DNA of 17,033 nucleotides from CAYGFH01 sp964356315 (GCA_964356315.1 CAYHHA010000028.1:1-17033); one strand, 5' to 3'; counted from the stretch's first letter, positions 1 to 7,776 are shown. Made by a program: numbers and translations. Notes: generated by a model not told the origin, from the letters alone.

Positions 1-201
1 GGTAGTGTAGAAGTAAAAGATTTCCTTCAGACACTCCATGATCAGTTGCATACATCAGGGACATCAGGAAATGCGACAGGACGCAATATTCACCAAAAGC
101 CGATAGATGAAGCTGTCAGATTTGCAAACGCAGTATCTGCACTTACCTATGATTTGGTGTCAGTAGACGACGCATACGCCATTTATAAAGGAGAAAAGTA
201 A
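1..201 (+). CDS. Class I fructose-bisphosphate aldolase, DhnA-type, C-terminal part (5' end outside window)
   Basis: Only the last 66 codons are present, ending at TAA 199-201. The fragment contains ATGRNIHQKP followed by a helix with DEAVRFANAVSA and SVDDAYAIY. This resembles the C-terminus of DhnA/FbaB-type class I aldolases, where a G-R-N-x-x-Q loop binds the substrate phosphate and a closing helix with an 'x-EAL-x-IY' pattern follows. The enzyme would cleave or form fructose-1,6-bisphosphate from triose phosphates in the cytoplasm through a Schiff-base lysine, which lies upstream and is not visible. The next gene is fructose-1,6-bisphosphatase, starting one base after this stop, so the two are almost surely co-transcribed and that neighbour supports the assignment. 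Another member of the DeoC/LacD aldolase superfamily is possible, because only the tail can be read. Confidence 0.65.
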   Translation, partial: GSVEVKDFLQTLHDQLHTSGTSGNATGRNIHQKPIDEAVRFANAVSALTYDLVSVDDAYAIYKGEK

Positions 202-202
202 T

Positions 203-1141
203 ATGGATAAAATCACCCTAAAAGACTTTGTCAAAGCAAATAATGCAGACCTAGGAGAATCATTTTTTCAGGTCATAGATGTATTGGAAAATTTTGCCAA
301 AGACATCAATCACAAAGTCCAAAGAAACGGTCTGTTAAATCAGGAGGGTGATTCAGGTGGGACCAATGTATACGGCGAAAGTGTTCAGAAGCTTGATGAA
401 TACGCGAATAATCAGCTGACAAATGCGCTCTTGTCGTGTCCTGCTATTCATGCAGTCGGATCAGAGGAATTAGCTGAGCCAAAAACATCAAACAATGGCA
501 CAGGAGTGTACACACTTACTCATGATCCTGTAGACGGGTCATCAAATATTGATACAAATTTGCCGATCGGTACGATTTTCGGTCTCTATCCAAAAGCAGA
601 GAGTATTCTCCAAAAAGGTTCAACCTTGGTAGCCTCTGGATATATTCTCTATAGTGCTAGTATGATGTTTTTCTACGCAGCTGGTGGGAAGGTAAATGGA
701 TTTACCTTTGACCCTGATCGTCAGACGTTTGTCCTCAGTTATGAAAACGTTCGAGTAGGGGAAAAGAAATACTATGCGCTCAACGAAGGGAATTGGGAGC
801 TGTTCCATGACGCGGAAAAAAACTATGTGAATGCAATCAAAAAAGAAGGCGGATATTCCACGCGATATGTTGGGTCAATGGTTGGAGATATTCATCGAAC
901 GCTCCTGAAGGGTGGGATATTTATCTATCCTGCAGACCAAAAGCATACAAGTGGGAAGCTACGACTTCTCTATGAGATAGCCCCGTTAACATTTCTCATG
1001 AGAACAGCTGGCGGAGATGCAACGAGTGGTATGAATGATCCACTCGATCTGACTCCCGTGAAACACGATCAACGAGTGCCGATCGCTATGGGAAACAAAG
1101 ACGAGGTCGCCAAATATCGCTCGTTTAATCCTACGAGCTAA
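203..1141 (+). CDS. fbp: Fructose-1,6-bisphosphatase class I (312 aa)
   Basis: Hydrolyses fructose-1,6-bisphosphate to fructose-6-phosphate, the committed step of gluconeogenesis, in the cytoplasm. Class I landmarks are clear: G-S-E-E at residues 86-89 (metal ligands in the family), the signature DPVDGSSN at 108-115, the phosphate-binding RYVGSMVGDIHRTLLKGG stretch near 220-237 and GKLRLLYE near 251-258. Length is close to the usual 320-340 residues. Odd point: the family Glu in the 'x-E-x-AGG' segment, a metal ligand (Glu280 of the pig enzyme), is Arg267 here (LMRTAGG), so metal binding may differ or activity may be altered. The start at 203 is supported by AAAGGAG at 187-193 inside the end of the aldolase gene; the two genes are one base apart and probably translationally coupled. 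Family membership is certain; full activity is not. Confidence 0.93.
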   Translation: MDKITLKDFVKANNADLGESFFQVIDVLENFAKDINHKVQRNGLLNQEGDSGGTNVYGESVQKLDEYANNQLTNALLSCPAIHAVGSEELAEPKTSNNGTGVYTLTHDPVDGSSNIDTNLPIGTIFGLYPKAESILQKGSTLVASGYILYSASMMFFYAAGGKVNGFTFDPDRQTFVLSYENVRVGEKKYYALNEGNWELFHDAEKNYVNAIKKEGGYSTRYVGSMVGDIHRTLLKGGIFIYPADQKHTSGKLRLLYEIAPLTFLMRTAGGDATSGMNDPLDLTPVKHDQRVPIAMGNKDEVAKYRSFNPTS

Positions 1142-1169
1142 CACGTAATCTGTTCTTAATGATGTTTCC

Positions 1170-1177
1170 TATACTAT
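1170..1177 (+). promoter_or_regulatory. Candidate -10 box of the four-helix membrane protein gene
   Basis: Overlapping TATACT (1170-1175) and TACTAT (1172-1177) lie 8-10 bases before the ATG at 1186, and there is no Shine-Dalgarno in between. Transcription would start within a few bases of the start codon. I see no good -35 box, so this is one of the weaker promoter calls. Confidence 0.4.
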
Positions 1178-1185
1178 AAGAACAT

Positions 1186-1611
1186 ATGTGGTCAACGATT
1201 ACCCTTGCAAGTGAATTACTTCTGACGGTTGCTATTTTGTATATTTTTTATACAGGGTATACAAAGGGCACCTTCCTTTCTAAAATAGCATTGCCAGCAG
1301 TGCTGTATGAGACGTTTGTAAATATCGTCTACATGGTAAGTCGCTCTACCGAAACAAATTCAGAAATCGCGACGGGAGCCGTAAAACATTCTTCAGCGTA
1401 TGTCGCCCTTGCGATCTTTCACGGGATATTTTCTCTGGTCATGTTTATCAGCTTGGTTATTTTTTTGTTTACCGCATGGCAAGAGTATAAAAAGGGAAAT
1501 AATTTTTTCAGAATTCATAAAAAATTGACTTTCAGTTTTATCGCGCTTTGGCTTATCTCAGTAGCCTCAGGGGTGGCATTCTACTTCGTCATCTATTTCT
1601 TTAAGGGGTAA
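1186..1611 (+). CDS. Small four-helix membrane protein, DUF420-like (141 aa)
   Basis: I do not recognise this gene with certainty. The translation has four hydrophobic stretches, near residues 4-24, 32-50, 68-95 and 112-138, joined by short polar loops. Two histidines sit at membrane edges, in FHG (about residue 79) and in RIHKKL (about residue 108), followed by a last helix ending with a serine-glycine bend. This layout recalls DUF420/cytochrome b561-like small membrane proteins in which His can bind haem, but the similarity is from memory and weak. No signal peptide or catalytic motif is seen. It follows the FBPase after 44 bases with its own candidate -10 box and no Shine-Dalgarno. It converges on the EamA gene, with 9 bases between the two stops. 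Confidence 0.75.
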   Translation: MWSTITLASELLLTVAILYIFYTGYTKGTFLSKIALPAVLYETFVNIVYMVSRSTETNSEIATGAVKHSSAYVALAIFHGIFSLVMFISLVIFLFTAWQEYKKGNNFFRIHKKLTFSFIALWLISVASGVAFYFVIYFFKG

Positions 1612-1620
1612 CGGTGTGGT

Positions 1621-2040
1621 CTACTTTAGCGTGGTGATTATGGCTCCGGCGATCATAAGTCCCGTGCCTATAATCTTGAAAAAAGTTATTTTTTCATGCA
1701 AAAATAGTCCAGCAAGAATAATAGTGAATACAAGGCTAAGTTTATCAATTGGTGCGACTTGACCGGCTGTTCCTATCTGCAGAGCACGAAAATAAAACAG
1801 CCACGAAACCCCAGTTGTGATTCCTGACAATATCAAAAAAAGCAAGGTCGTCCCCGATAGTTTTGCAATTCCCTGTTGGAGTCCTTGACCAAACACAATT
1901 CCCCATGCAAAGACGAGGATTACAATTGTCCGTATTGCGGTGGCGAGATTGGAATTTATGTCTTTAATACCAATTTTGGCTAAAATCGCTGTTGCTCCGG
2001 CAAACAACGCGGAAAGTAGTGCGGGGATAAACCAGTTCAT
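1621..2040 (-). CDS. Half-size EamA/DMT-type transporter (139 aa)
   Basis: A single EamA domain: five hydrophobic helices, an N-terminal 'PALLSALFAGATAILAKIG' helix, a middle segment with 'SWLFYFRALQIG' and a C-terminal 'FLHEKIT...IGTGLMIAGAII' motif, all typical of the drug/metabolite transporter superfamily. Full-length DMT carriers have two such repeats (about 300 residues). Single-domain ones of about 140 residues are thought to dimerise, in the way SMR proteins do. Substrate cannot be told. The start at 2040 is the only sensible ATG; no Shine-Dalgarno precedes it, but TATACT lies 11 bases upstream on the minus strand. It diverges from the zinc-ribbon gene, and the two promoters sit within the 45 bp between their start codons. 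Confidence 0.88.
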   Translation of the reverse strand: MNWFIPALLSALFAGATAILAKIGIKDINSNLATAIRTIVILVFAWGIVFGQGLQQGIAKLSGTTLLFLILSGITTGVSWLFYFRALQIGTAGQVAPIDKLSLVFTIILAGLFLHEKITFFKIIGTGLMIAGAIITTLK

Positions 2041-2051
2041 ATAGTTTCTGT

Positions 2052-2057
2052 AGTATA
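2052..2057 (-). promoter_or_regulatory. Candidate -10 box (TATACT) of the EamA gene
   Basis: Read on the minus strand, TATACT lies 11 bases before the ATG at 2040, giving a predicted leader of only about five bases without a ribosome binding site. It faces a second TATACT (2072-2077) for the gene on the other strand, so the two polymerase sites would largely overlap. Confidence 0.45.
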
Positions 2058-2068
2058 CACTAAAATCC

Positions 2069-2077
2069 TGTTATACT
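2069..2077 (+). promoter_or_regulatory. Extended -10 promoter (TGtTATACT) of the zinc-ribbon gene
   Basis: TG at 2069-2070, one spacer base, then TATACT at 2072-2077 forms an extended -10 element, which needs no -35 box. Eight bases separate it from the ATG at 2086, so the mRNA would begin at or within a few bases of the start codon. No Shine-Dalgarno is present. Confidence 0.55.
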
Positions 2078-2085
2078 TTTGTTAT

Positions 2086-2421
2086 ATGGAACCAACATGT
2101 CAAAAATGTCATAGCATCGTACGGCCGACAGATTTTTATTGTTTTAACTGCGGACGAAATCTTCACGCCCCAGGCTTGTCAACCGATGTCATCTCGCAAC
2201 TGCTCTATTATTTAGGAAGTTTTTTTCTGCCACCCATGGGGATATTCTGGGGGATAAAATATATTCGAGAACCAGGAGAAAACACAAAACGGATAGGTAT
2301 AATCTGTATCGTACTCACTATTATATCCACTATTCTTATGCTCGTTCAGGTGTATACGGCATATAGAAGTGTTTCGGGATTTATCCAAAATCAATCTTCT
2401 GCGTTGGAACAACTTCGATAA
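2086..2421 (+). CDS. Zinc-ribbon membrane protein (111 aa)
   Basis: The N-terminus holds a four-cysteine zinc ribbon: C5-x2-C8 and C19-x2-C22, with the second pair in a 'FYCFNCGRN' knuckle. After a short linker come two hydrophobic stretches, roughly residues 40-58 and 70-92, then a polar tail rich in Gln and Ser. Small 'zinc-ribbon plus transmembrane' proteins of this form are widespread in bacteria and mostly uncharacterised; the ribbon probably sits in the cytoplasm as a structural or protein-binding module. No enzymatic motif is seen. The start is supported by the extended -10 element ending eight bases upstream. It lies just before the MarR gene, but that gene has its own promoter, so co-regulation is not implied. 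Confidence 0.82.
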   Translation: MEPTCQKCHSIVRPTDFYCFNCGRNLHAPGLSTDVISQLLYYLGSFFLPPMGIFWGIKYIREPGENTKRIGIICIVLTIISTILMLVQVYTAYRSVSGFIQNQSSALEQLR

Positions 2422-2436
2422 TAGTTCCCATTCTGC

Positions 2437-2465
2437 TTGACAAACTACTACGACTATCGTAGTAT
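2437..2465 (+). promoter_or_regulatory. Sigma-70-like promoter of the marR-fusion protein-RND operon
   Basis: TTGACA at 2437-2442 (perfect -35) is followed by a 17-base spacer and TAGTAT at 2460-2465 (-10). The predicted start is near 2472, five bases before the ATG at 2477, and there is no Shine-Dalgarno. This is the best canonical promoter in the window. Confidence 0.8.
2446..2464. promoter_or_regulatory. Palindromic operator, likely MarR binding site
   Basis: A perfect inverted repeat, TACTACGA-CTA-TCGTAGTA, has 8-base arms and a 3-base centre. It fills the second half of the promoter spacer and overlaps the -10 box. MarR dimers typically bind such palindromes and block polymerase, so autorepression of the downstream MarR gene and its efflux operon is the natural reading. 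Confidence 0.75.
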
Positions 2466-2476
2466 TACCTCTCATT

Positions 2477-2878
2477 ATGAAAGAGTACGAGTTTTCATTA
2501 TTGGTTACACTTTATTTATTTGGAAAAAAGCTACAGGCCTTAGCAAAAAATCATAATAGCGATGTTATGAGTCTAAGTATTATTCTGTTTCTTATATCGT
2601 TGAAACGACAATCGGTTTCCGATATTGCAGAGATTCTGAGTATAAAGATCTCCGCGGCGACTACAAAGATCTGCGAACTTGAGCATTTGGGGTATCTGAG
2701 ACGTTCTGCATCAGAGGACAGGCGATCACATATGATAGATATCACCGCGTTAGGAAAAAAACAACTTGTCAAATCAAAACAATCGATGGTCAGGTCCGAT
2801 GGCCATGCAACGCTCGGCATTACAAAAGCCGAAGCGCTACAGATTGAATCATTAGTTAATCGGATCAGATTGGGGTAA
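2477..2878 (+). CDS. MarR-family winged-helix repressor (133 aa)
   Basis: The fold is readable: N-terminal dimerisation helix (about 4-24), a core helix, then the helix-turn-helix SVSDIAEILSIKISAATTKI (about 47-66), a recognition segment ending in ELEHLGYLRR, and a wing carrying SEDRRSHMIDIT with the Asp-Arg-Arg of the family, followed by 'ALGKKQL' leading to the C-terminal dimer helix. Length is normal for MarR proteins (about 140). It would be a cytoplasmic DNA-binding dimer whose operator is probably the palindrome at 2446-2464 in its own promoter, released by a small-molecule ligand. The fusion-protein gene starts five bases after its stop, so it is the first gene of the efflux operon and its likely repressor. 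The ligand cannot be inferred. Confidence 0.92.
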   Translation: MKEYEFSLLVTLYLFGKKLQALAKNHNSDVMSLSIILFLISLKRQSVSDIAEILSIKISAATTKICELEHLGYLRRSASEDRRSHMIDITALGKKQLVKSKQSMVRSDGHATLGITKAEALQIESLVNRIRLG

Positions 2879-2883
2879 TAGGT

Positions 2884-4344
2884 ATGATGCGATTTATCAA
2901 ACAATCATATACTCACACACACAGCAAAACTAAAGCAGTATACAAAGCGGTCACGAAAACGATCATTTCATACCCTGCATATTCGTTTTTCGGAGCGTTG
3001 GGGATATTTTTTGTCATCATAATTGTGGGATCCTTACTTCGAACCCCAAAAGTAGTAGAAAAAGCAACAGAAACACCAGTAAAAAAAGTAACTATTTATA
3101 ATGTCGGTACGGCTCCAAGAGTACAGATGACCGCGCAGGTAGAAACATCTGGAGTAGTAAAGATCATTGCTCAAACCTCCGGCATCGTACAGCAGCTGTA
3201 CGTCACAGAAGGCAAGTCGGTTCGTCGGGGTACTGCGCTTATGTGGCTTTCGACCAATTATCAAGGCGGCACACTGCCGAGTGTTACGAGGCAGATAGCA
3301 CAAAAAAATTACGATTTCGTCAAAGATAATTACGATGCGCAAAAGGATTTGATATCTCGTCAAAGAGAGATAGCGAGTACCATCCAAAAACAATCCGGGG
3401 ATTCTCGTACCATCACAAGCAATTCCATAAACGATACGAAAAATTTATTGAATTTGGACCAGCAGATCGTCGATTCCTTGGTCGAGCAAATCAAGTATTT
3501 AGAATCTACAAATATCGGCGGGTCAAATAATAGTCTCATCTTACAATCCAAACAAGGCCAAGCAGGGTCTCAAGCCGCTATCAATTCATTGAAGGTTGCG
3601 GTAGCGAATGCTGAGTACCAGGTAGGCTCTGACAATGCTCCGACAAAGCTTTCAGATAGGCAACATGATCTGACTATTGCACAGCTAACTCTGCAGGAAA
3701 AATCTCTAGATTTAAATAAAGAACTCGCGACATTTAATTTGCAGATTGCTCAAATTTCAGAAAGTCTTATGTTTCCAGCAAGTCCGTTTGATGGTGTTGT
3801 TGAACGGATACATGTACAAACAGGGATGAACGTCAGTTCAGGGACAGTTCTTGCGACCATAACTGGTGCGAAAAAAGTATCATCTATAGTACTTCTGACG
3901 CCAGAATCGACAGCAAAAAATATTTCTCGAATAGAACCAAGCAAAATCATCATTGGATCAGAGTATTTCGAAATGACCCCACGATACATTTCCACTCAGC
4001 CGACGGATGGGTCACTCTATAGCGTTGTCTTTAGTGTTCCTCCCGAGAAAGAATCAGCATTGGCTCAAGGCTCAACGGTTACAGTCCAGGTCGCCATTGG
4101 GGCAAAAACATCGACGAGCGCTGTTCCCTTTGTCCCGATAGATGCGCTCTATCAGACAGATCTGAGCAATTTTATCTATATTGCGACAGCATCTGCAGAT
4201 GGCACATATATCGCGCAAAATCTGCCGGTAAAACTCGGGACGGTATTCGGGCAGTATGTTGAGGTGCTCTCAGGCTTATCCAAAGAATCTCATATTATTA
4301 CCAACAGAAATGTTCTCAGTGGTGATGTCGTCTCATTTGAGTAA
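2884..4344 (+). CDS. RND efflux membrane-fusion (periplasmic adaptor) protein, HlyD/AcrA-like (486 aa)
   Basis: Links an RND permease to the outside of the cell. A membrane anchor (about residues 33-52) replaces the usual lipoprotein signal. The first half of the lipoyl domain (about 85-122, with AQTSGIVQQLYVTEGKSVRRG) is followed by a long Gln/Asn/Ser-rich coiled-coil region (about 125-290), the second lipoyl half (about 297-328, SPFDGVVERIHVQTGMNVSSG) and then beta-barrel and membrane-proximal domains. At 486 residues it is longer than AcrA (about 400), mainly in the hairpin. ATG codons at 2884 and 2887 are both possible; only a weak AGG precedes them. The gene sits five bases after marR and ends 14 bases before the likely RND start, so the three form one operon. 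No TolC-like channel gene follows. Confidence 0.9.
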   Translation: MMRFIKQSYTHTHSKTKAVYKAVTKTIISYPAYSFFGALGIFFVIIIVGSLLRTPKVVEKATETPVKKVTIYNVGTAPRVQMTAQVETSGVVKIIAQTSGIVQQLYVTEGKSVRRGTALMWLSTNYQGGTLPSVTRQIAQKNYDFVKDNYDAQKDLISRQREIASTIQKQSGDSRTITSNSINDTKNLLNLDQQIVDSLVEQIKYLESTNIGGSNNSLILQSKQGQAGSQAAINSLKVAVANAEYQVGSDNAPTKLSDRQHDLTIAQLTLQEKSLDLNKELATFNLQIAQISESLMFPASPFDGVVERIHVQTGMNVSSGTVLATITGAKKVSSIVLLTPESTAKNISRIEPSKIIIGSEYFEMTPRYISTQPTDGSLYSVVFSVPPEKESALAQGSTVTVQVAIGAKTSTSAVPFVPIDALYQTDLSNFIYIATASADGTYIAQNLPVKLGTVFGQYVEVLSGLSKESHIITNRNVLSGDVVSFE

Positions 4345-4357
4345 AGGCCAATTTATT

Positions 4358-7300
4358 ATGGATCAGGAAACACAACCCACTCATGGATCGTATTTTGAAC
4401 GCATAGTGTTTGATGCGAAGCTTCGTGGTGATGCAATATGGAACTATATATCCAATATGCGGATCGTTATTCTTTCTGTCATAGCGATTCTATTTCTTGG
4501 TGTTATCAGTTATCTGTCTATCCCGAGGCGTCTGAATCCAGAGATAAAAATCTCTATAGTAACTGTTATCACCGCGCTTCCCGGAGCGTCTCCTTCAGAT
4601 GTGGAATCCCTTGTCACCATACCGCTTGAACGAAATCTTCAAAATATTGCCGGGATAGACACGCTATCTTCCACCTCTTTGGATAATGTATCAGCAATTA
4701 CCATACAATTTCTTTCAAGCATCCCGCAGGACAAAGCAAAGGCTGATGTCCAGTCAATTATCGACAGCACTACAACGTTGCCCATGGAAGCAATTGCTCC
4801 TGTTGTGAAAGCACTAGATTTTGAAGATGTTCCAATTTGGACGTTTGCTCTGTCAGGGCCAGATATTCCGAGTCTCATGCGCATGACAGAAGTACTGAAG
4901 AAAAATATAGAAAACACCCCAAAAGTAGACCGCGTGGTGGTTACTGGGTTCGAGAAGCAGGAGATTTCTGTTGAAGTATCTCCTGAAGCTATTAGACAGT
5001 ATGGAATTAATCCACTTTTGATTGCCGCTCAAATAAAATCATCAATCGTATCGTATCCCGCCGGTGTTGTAGAGACTCCGGGGAATACATTTTCTGTAGC
5101 CATAGATCCTCAAATAACTTCCATTTCAGACATACGTACGATGAAAATAAAAATAGGTACCAGTACAATTTCGCTTGGAGACATCGCGAAAATCAGTGAA
5201 CGCTCTGCACAAAATCAAAAAGCTTCGTATATAGCAAAGGATAAGACAGAGCCAGGTCGAGTCGTTACGTTTAGTATATTTAAATCCTCTAGCGCCAATA
5301 TCGATGAGGCGTCGCGTTTAGTGCATAAGACAGTTACAGATTCATTGGTAGGGTATGAAAAATCATTTAGTATAACGACAATCACCAATGCAGCAGAGGA
5401 AATCGATACACAATTTTTTGATCTCTTAGGAGAATTTAGGTCAACGATTCTTTTGGTGTTTGCATGTCTCTTTGTATTTTTGGGTCTTCGGCAAGCCATT
5501 ATTGCATCGCTTACTGTTCCGCTCACGTTTTTGGCTGCATTTGTATTTATGAAAGCAGTCGGCATGTCGATAAACTTTCTGTCGATGTTTGCTTTTTTAC
5601 TGGCTCTTGGATTATTGGTTGACGATACTATTGTTGTTGTTTCTGCGATGACGACCTATTTCAGAACGAAAAAATTTACTCCTCAGGAAACTGGTCGCAT
5701 GGTGTGGCGCGATACGATTGTTCCTATTTGGTCCACAACGATAACAACTATTTGGTCGTTTGTTCCGCTTCTTTTGGCTACTGGTGTGATAGGGGAATTC
5801 ATAAAACCGATCCCCGTGGTGGTCACCGTGACCATGATATCGTCTACCGCCATTGCTGTTCTTATCACACTTCCGTTTATGATGGTTATTTTGAAGCCTG
5901 AAATTCCAGCCAGGATTATATTGTTCGGTAAAATTCTTGGGGTTGTGGCTGTCAGTGCGCTGTTGTTATCGCTCGTAAAATCTAATCCATTGTTTCCCCT
6001 TATTACCATTGTCTATATAGGCATGGTATGTATCGTGAAGTATACGTATGAACCTCTGTCTAGAATTTTTAGGGATCATATCGCGAAGCAAAAATTTGTA
6101 GTGAACTATTGGCCGAAAATATCTCACTATATAGATCATGGAGTATTGGACATCGAAATAATTGCCCGTAAATATAACTGGCTTATTACCAAGATTTTGC
6201 TCTCAAAAAAATCAAGAACGTTTATTTTATTTGCTATCATTTTCTACGCGGTTTGGGCTTTTGCATTGCTTCCCATGGGATTTGTGAAAAACGAGTTTTT
6301 TCCCAAAGATAATCGCGATACCGTCTATATGAATATCGAATTTCCTCCAGGGACAAATGCTCGATCGACGACACGTCAATCTCTGCTCGTCCTTGAACAG
6401 CTTCGTCATATTCCTGAATCGGAATTTGTCACGCTCACCATAGGGGTCAGTCAAGGCGGAAGAAATTCTTCATCTGGAGATTCTTTGGCCGGATTTACCA
6501 TTCATTTGAAAAAAATAGAAAAACGCACAAAAACATCGGTTGCTCTTTCCGAAGAACTTCGAGAGAAATTCAAAGGATATACACAGGGAAAAGTTTCCGT
6601 CGTAGAAGTGTCTGGTGGTCCGCCAGCTGGCAGTGATTTGCAGATGAAACTCCTCGGGGAAGATTTGGGAAAACTAAACACCTATGCCGATACACTGGTG
6701 GCGTATTTATCAAAAACGGCGGGAGTGATAGATGTCCAAAAAAGTACAAAGACAGGGACAAGTAAAATCGTATTTTCACCGGATCCGCAAAAGCTTTCGC
6801 AGTATGGTCTCTCTCCAGATGTATTGGGGTTATGGCTTAGGTCATTTGCGAGTGGGTTTACCCTGTCTGATGCAAAATTTGAAACGAGTGTCAAAGACAA
6901 AAAGGATATCGTGTTTGCGTACATTGGTGGCAGACAATCCCCAGAGGCAATAGGTTCTATCATGATTCCAACGTCTTTGGGAAGCGTTCCACTTCTGGCT
7001 CTAGGGACAGTATCTGTATCTGCAAATCCGACCGCAATAACCAGAGAATCGGGAAAACGGACCATATCTGTTTCCGCTTCGGTTCGTTCCGGTTTTACGA
7101 CGTCAACGATAAACACAGATTTTGAAGCATTCGCAACCCGCATGAACATGGAAAACGGCTACAGTTGGAAAACGGGAGGAGTAAACGATGAGAGTCGCAA
7201 ATCCGTGCAATCTATTTTACAAGCGATGGGGCTCGCGTTTATCCTCATTCTCGTTACGATGGTTATCCAATTTCAATCGTATAGGCAGGCAGTACTCGTA

Positions 7301-7696
7301 CTTTTAGTTATTCCTCTCGCGGTTTCGAGTGTATTTTTCGTTTTTGCTATCACCGGGACACCGCTATCATTTCCAGCACTTATCGGGGTGTTGTCACTCT
7401 TCGGAATTGTTGTCACCAATTCTATGTTTATTGTCGATAAAATAAATATGAATCTCAAAGAAGGCATGCCTTTTGTAGAAGCAATTTCTGATGCAGGTAC
7501 GAGTCGCATGGAGCCAATTATCCTCACAAAACTCTGCACAGTCTTTGGACTTCTCCCTATTACGCTCGCGAGCGCGCTCTGGCGGGGACTTGGAGGGGCA
7601 ATTATTTCTGGACTTCTGATTGCCAGTACTATTATGCTTTTGTTTATCCCGATCGTGTACTACGAGTGGTTTAAAAACGATTACCCTACGCAGTAA
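4358..7696 (+). CDS. RND efflux permease, AcrB/HAE-1-like (1112 aa)
   Basis: Proton-driven inner-membrane exporter. TM1 spans about 35-53, followed by a large porter loop opening with PGASPSDVE and LQNIAGID, as in AcrB. TM4 carries the proton-relay Asp pair D422-D423 (LVDDTIVVV). A second porter loop follows TM7. In the helix equivalent to AcrB TM10 the Lys940 position reads T-N (GIVVTN, 1016-1021), so the relay is not of the classic AcrB type. Two extra hydrophobic segments lie between TM6 and TM7 (about 523-541 and 547-564), suggesting 14 rather than 12 helices and explaining the length above the usual 1040. I chose ATG 4358 because AAAGG (4344-4348) sits well upstream of it and TM1 follows normally; ATG 4325, overlapping the fusion-protein gene, is the alternative. 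Substrate is unknown; the MarR repressor suggests a toxic small molecule. Confidence 0.92.
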   Translation: MDQETQPTHGSYFERIVFDAKLRGDAIWNYISNMRIVILSVIAILFLGVISYLSIPRRLNPEIKISIVTVITALPGASPSDVESLVTIPLERNLQNIAGIDTLSSTSLDNVSAITIQFLSSIPQDKAKADVQSIIDSTTTLPMEAIAPVVKALDFEDVPIWTFALSGPDIPSLMRMTEVLKKNIENTPKVDRVVVTGFEKQEISVEVSPEAIRQYGINPLLIAAQIKSSIVSYPAGVVETPGNTFSVAIDPQITSISDIRTMKIKIGTSTISLGDIAKISERSAQNQKASYIAKDKTEPGRVVTFSIFKSSSANIDEASRLVHKTVTDSLVGYEKSFSITTITNAAEEIDTQFFDLLGEFRSTILLVFACLFVFLGLRQAIIASLTVPLTFLAAFVFMKAVGMSINFLSMFAFLLALGLLVDDTIVVVSAMTTYFRTKKFTPQETGRMVWRDTIVPIWSTTITTIWSFVPLLLATGVIGEFIKPIPVVVTVTMISSTAIAVLITLPFMMVILKPEIPARIILFGKILGVVAVSALLLSLVKSNPLFPLITIVYIGMVCIVKYTYEPLSRIFRDHIAKQKFVVNYWPKISHYIDHGVLDIEIIARKYNWLITKILLSKKSRTFILFAIIFYAVWAFALLPMGFVKNEFFPKDNRDTVYMNIEFPPGTNARSTTRQSLLVLEQLRHIPESEFVTLTIGVSQGGRNSSSGDSLAGFTIHLKKIEKRTKTSVALSEELREKFKGYTQGKVSVVEVSGGPPAGSDLQMKLLGEDLGKLNTYADTLVAYLSKTAGVIDVQKSTKTGTSKIVFSPDPQKLSQYGLSPDVLGLWLRSFASGFTLSDAKFETSVKDKKDIVFAYIGGRQSPEAIGSIMIPTSLGSVPLLALGTVSVSANPTAITRESGKRTISVSASVRSGFTTSTINTDFEAFATRMNMENGYSWKTGGVNDESRKSVQSILQAMGLAFILILVTMVIQFQSYRQAVLVLLVIPLAVSSVFFVFAITGTPLSFPALIGVLSLFGIVVTNSMFIVDKINMNLKEGMPFVEAISDAGTSRMEPIILTKLCTVFGLLPITLASALWRGLGGAIISGLLIASTIMLLFIPIVYYEWFKNDYPTQ

Positions 7697-7776
7697 CGAA
7701 TAGGTATTTGGGTTGCCTCTGTTGTATCGTTGATTTTGGTAGATACAGAGTACATGTCCTTCATATCGGATTGATT

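Noticed and set aside
1142..1185. Terminator after the FBPase gene
   Set aside because: No hairpin with a T-run is visible in the 44-base gap.
4256..4357. Longer N-terminus of the RND permease starting at 4256
   Set aside because: This would overlap about 90 bases of the fusion-protein gene and add a non-conserved segment; ATG 4358 with AAAGG upstream is better.
6682..7149. 155-residue open frame on the minus strand within the RND gene
   Set aside because: It lies wholly inside a well-supported coding region, has no recognisable domain or ribosome site, and looks like an antisense shadow of the RND codons.
7709..7752. Imperfect inverted repeat around CTCTG...CAGAG between the convergent RND and GT-C genes
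   Set aside because: The stem has a 3-base bulge and no following T-run on either strand, so it does not qualify as a terminator.
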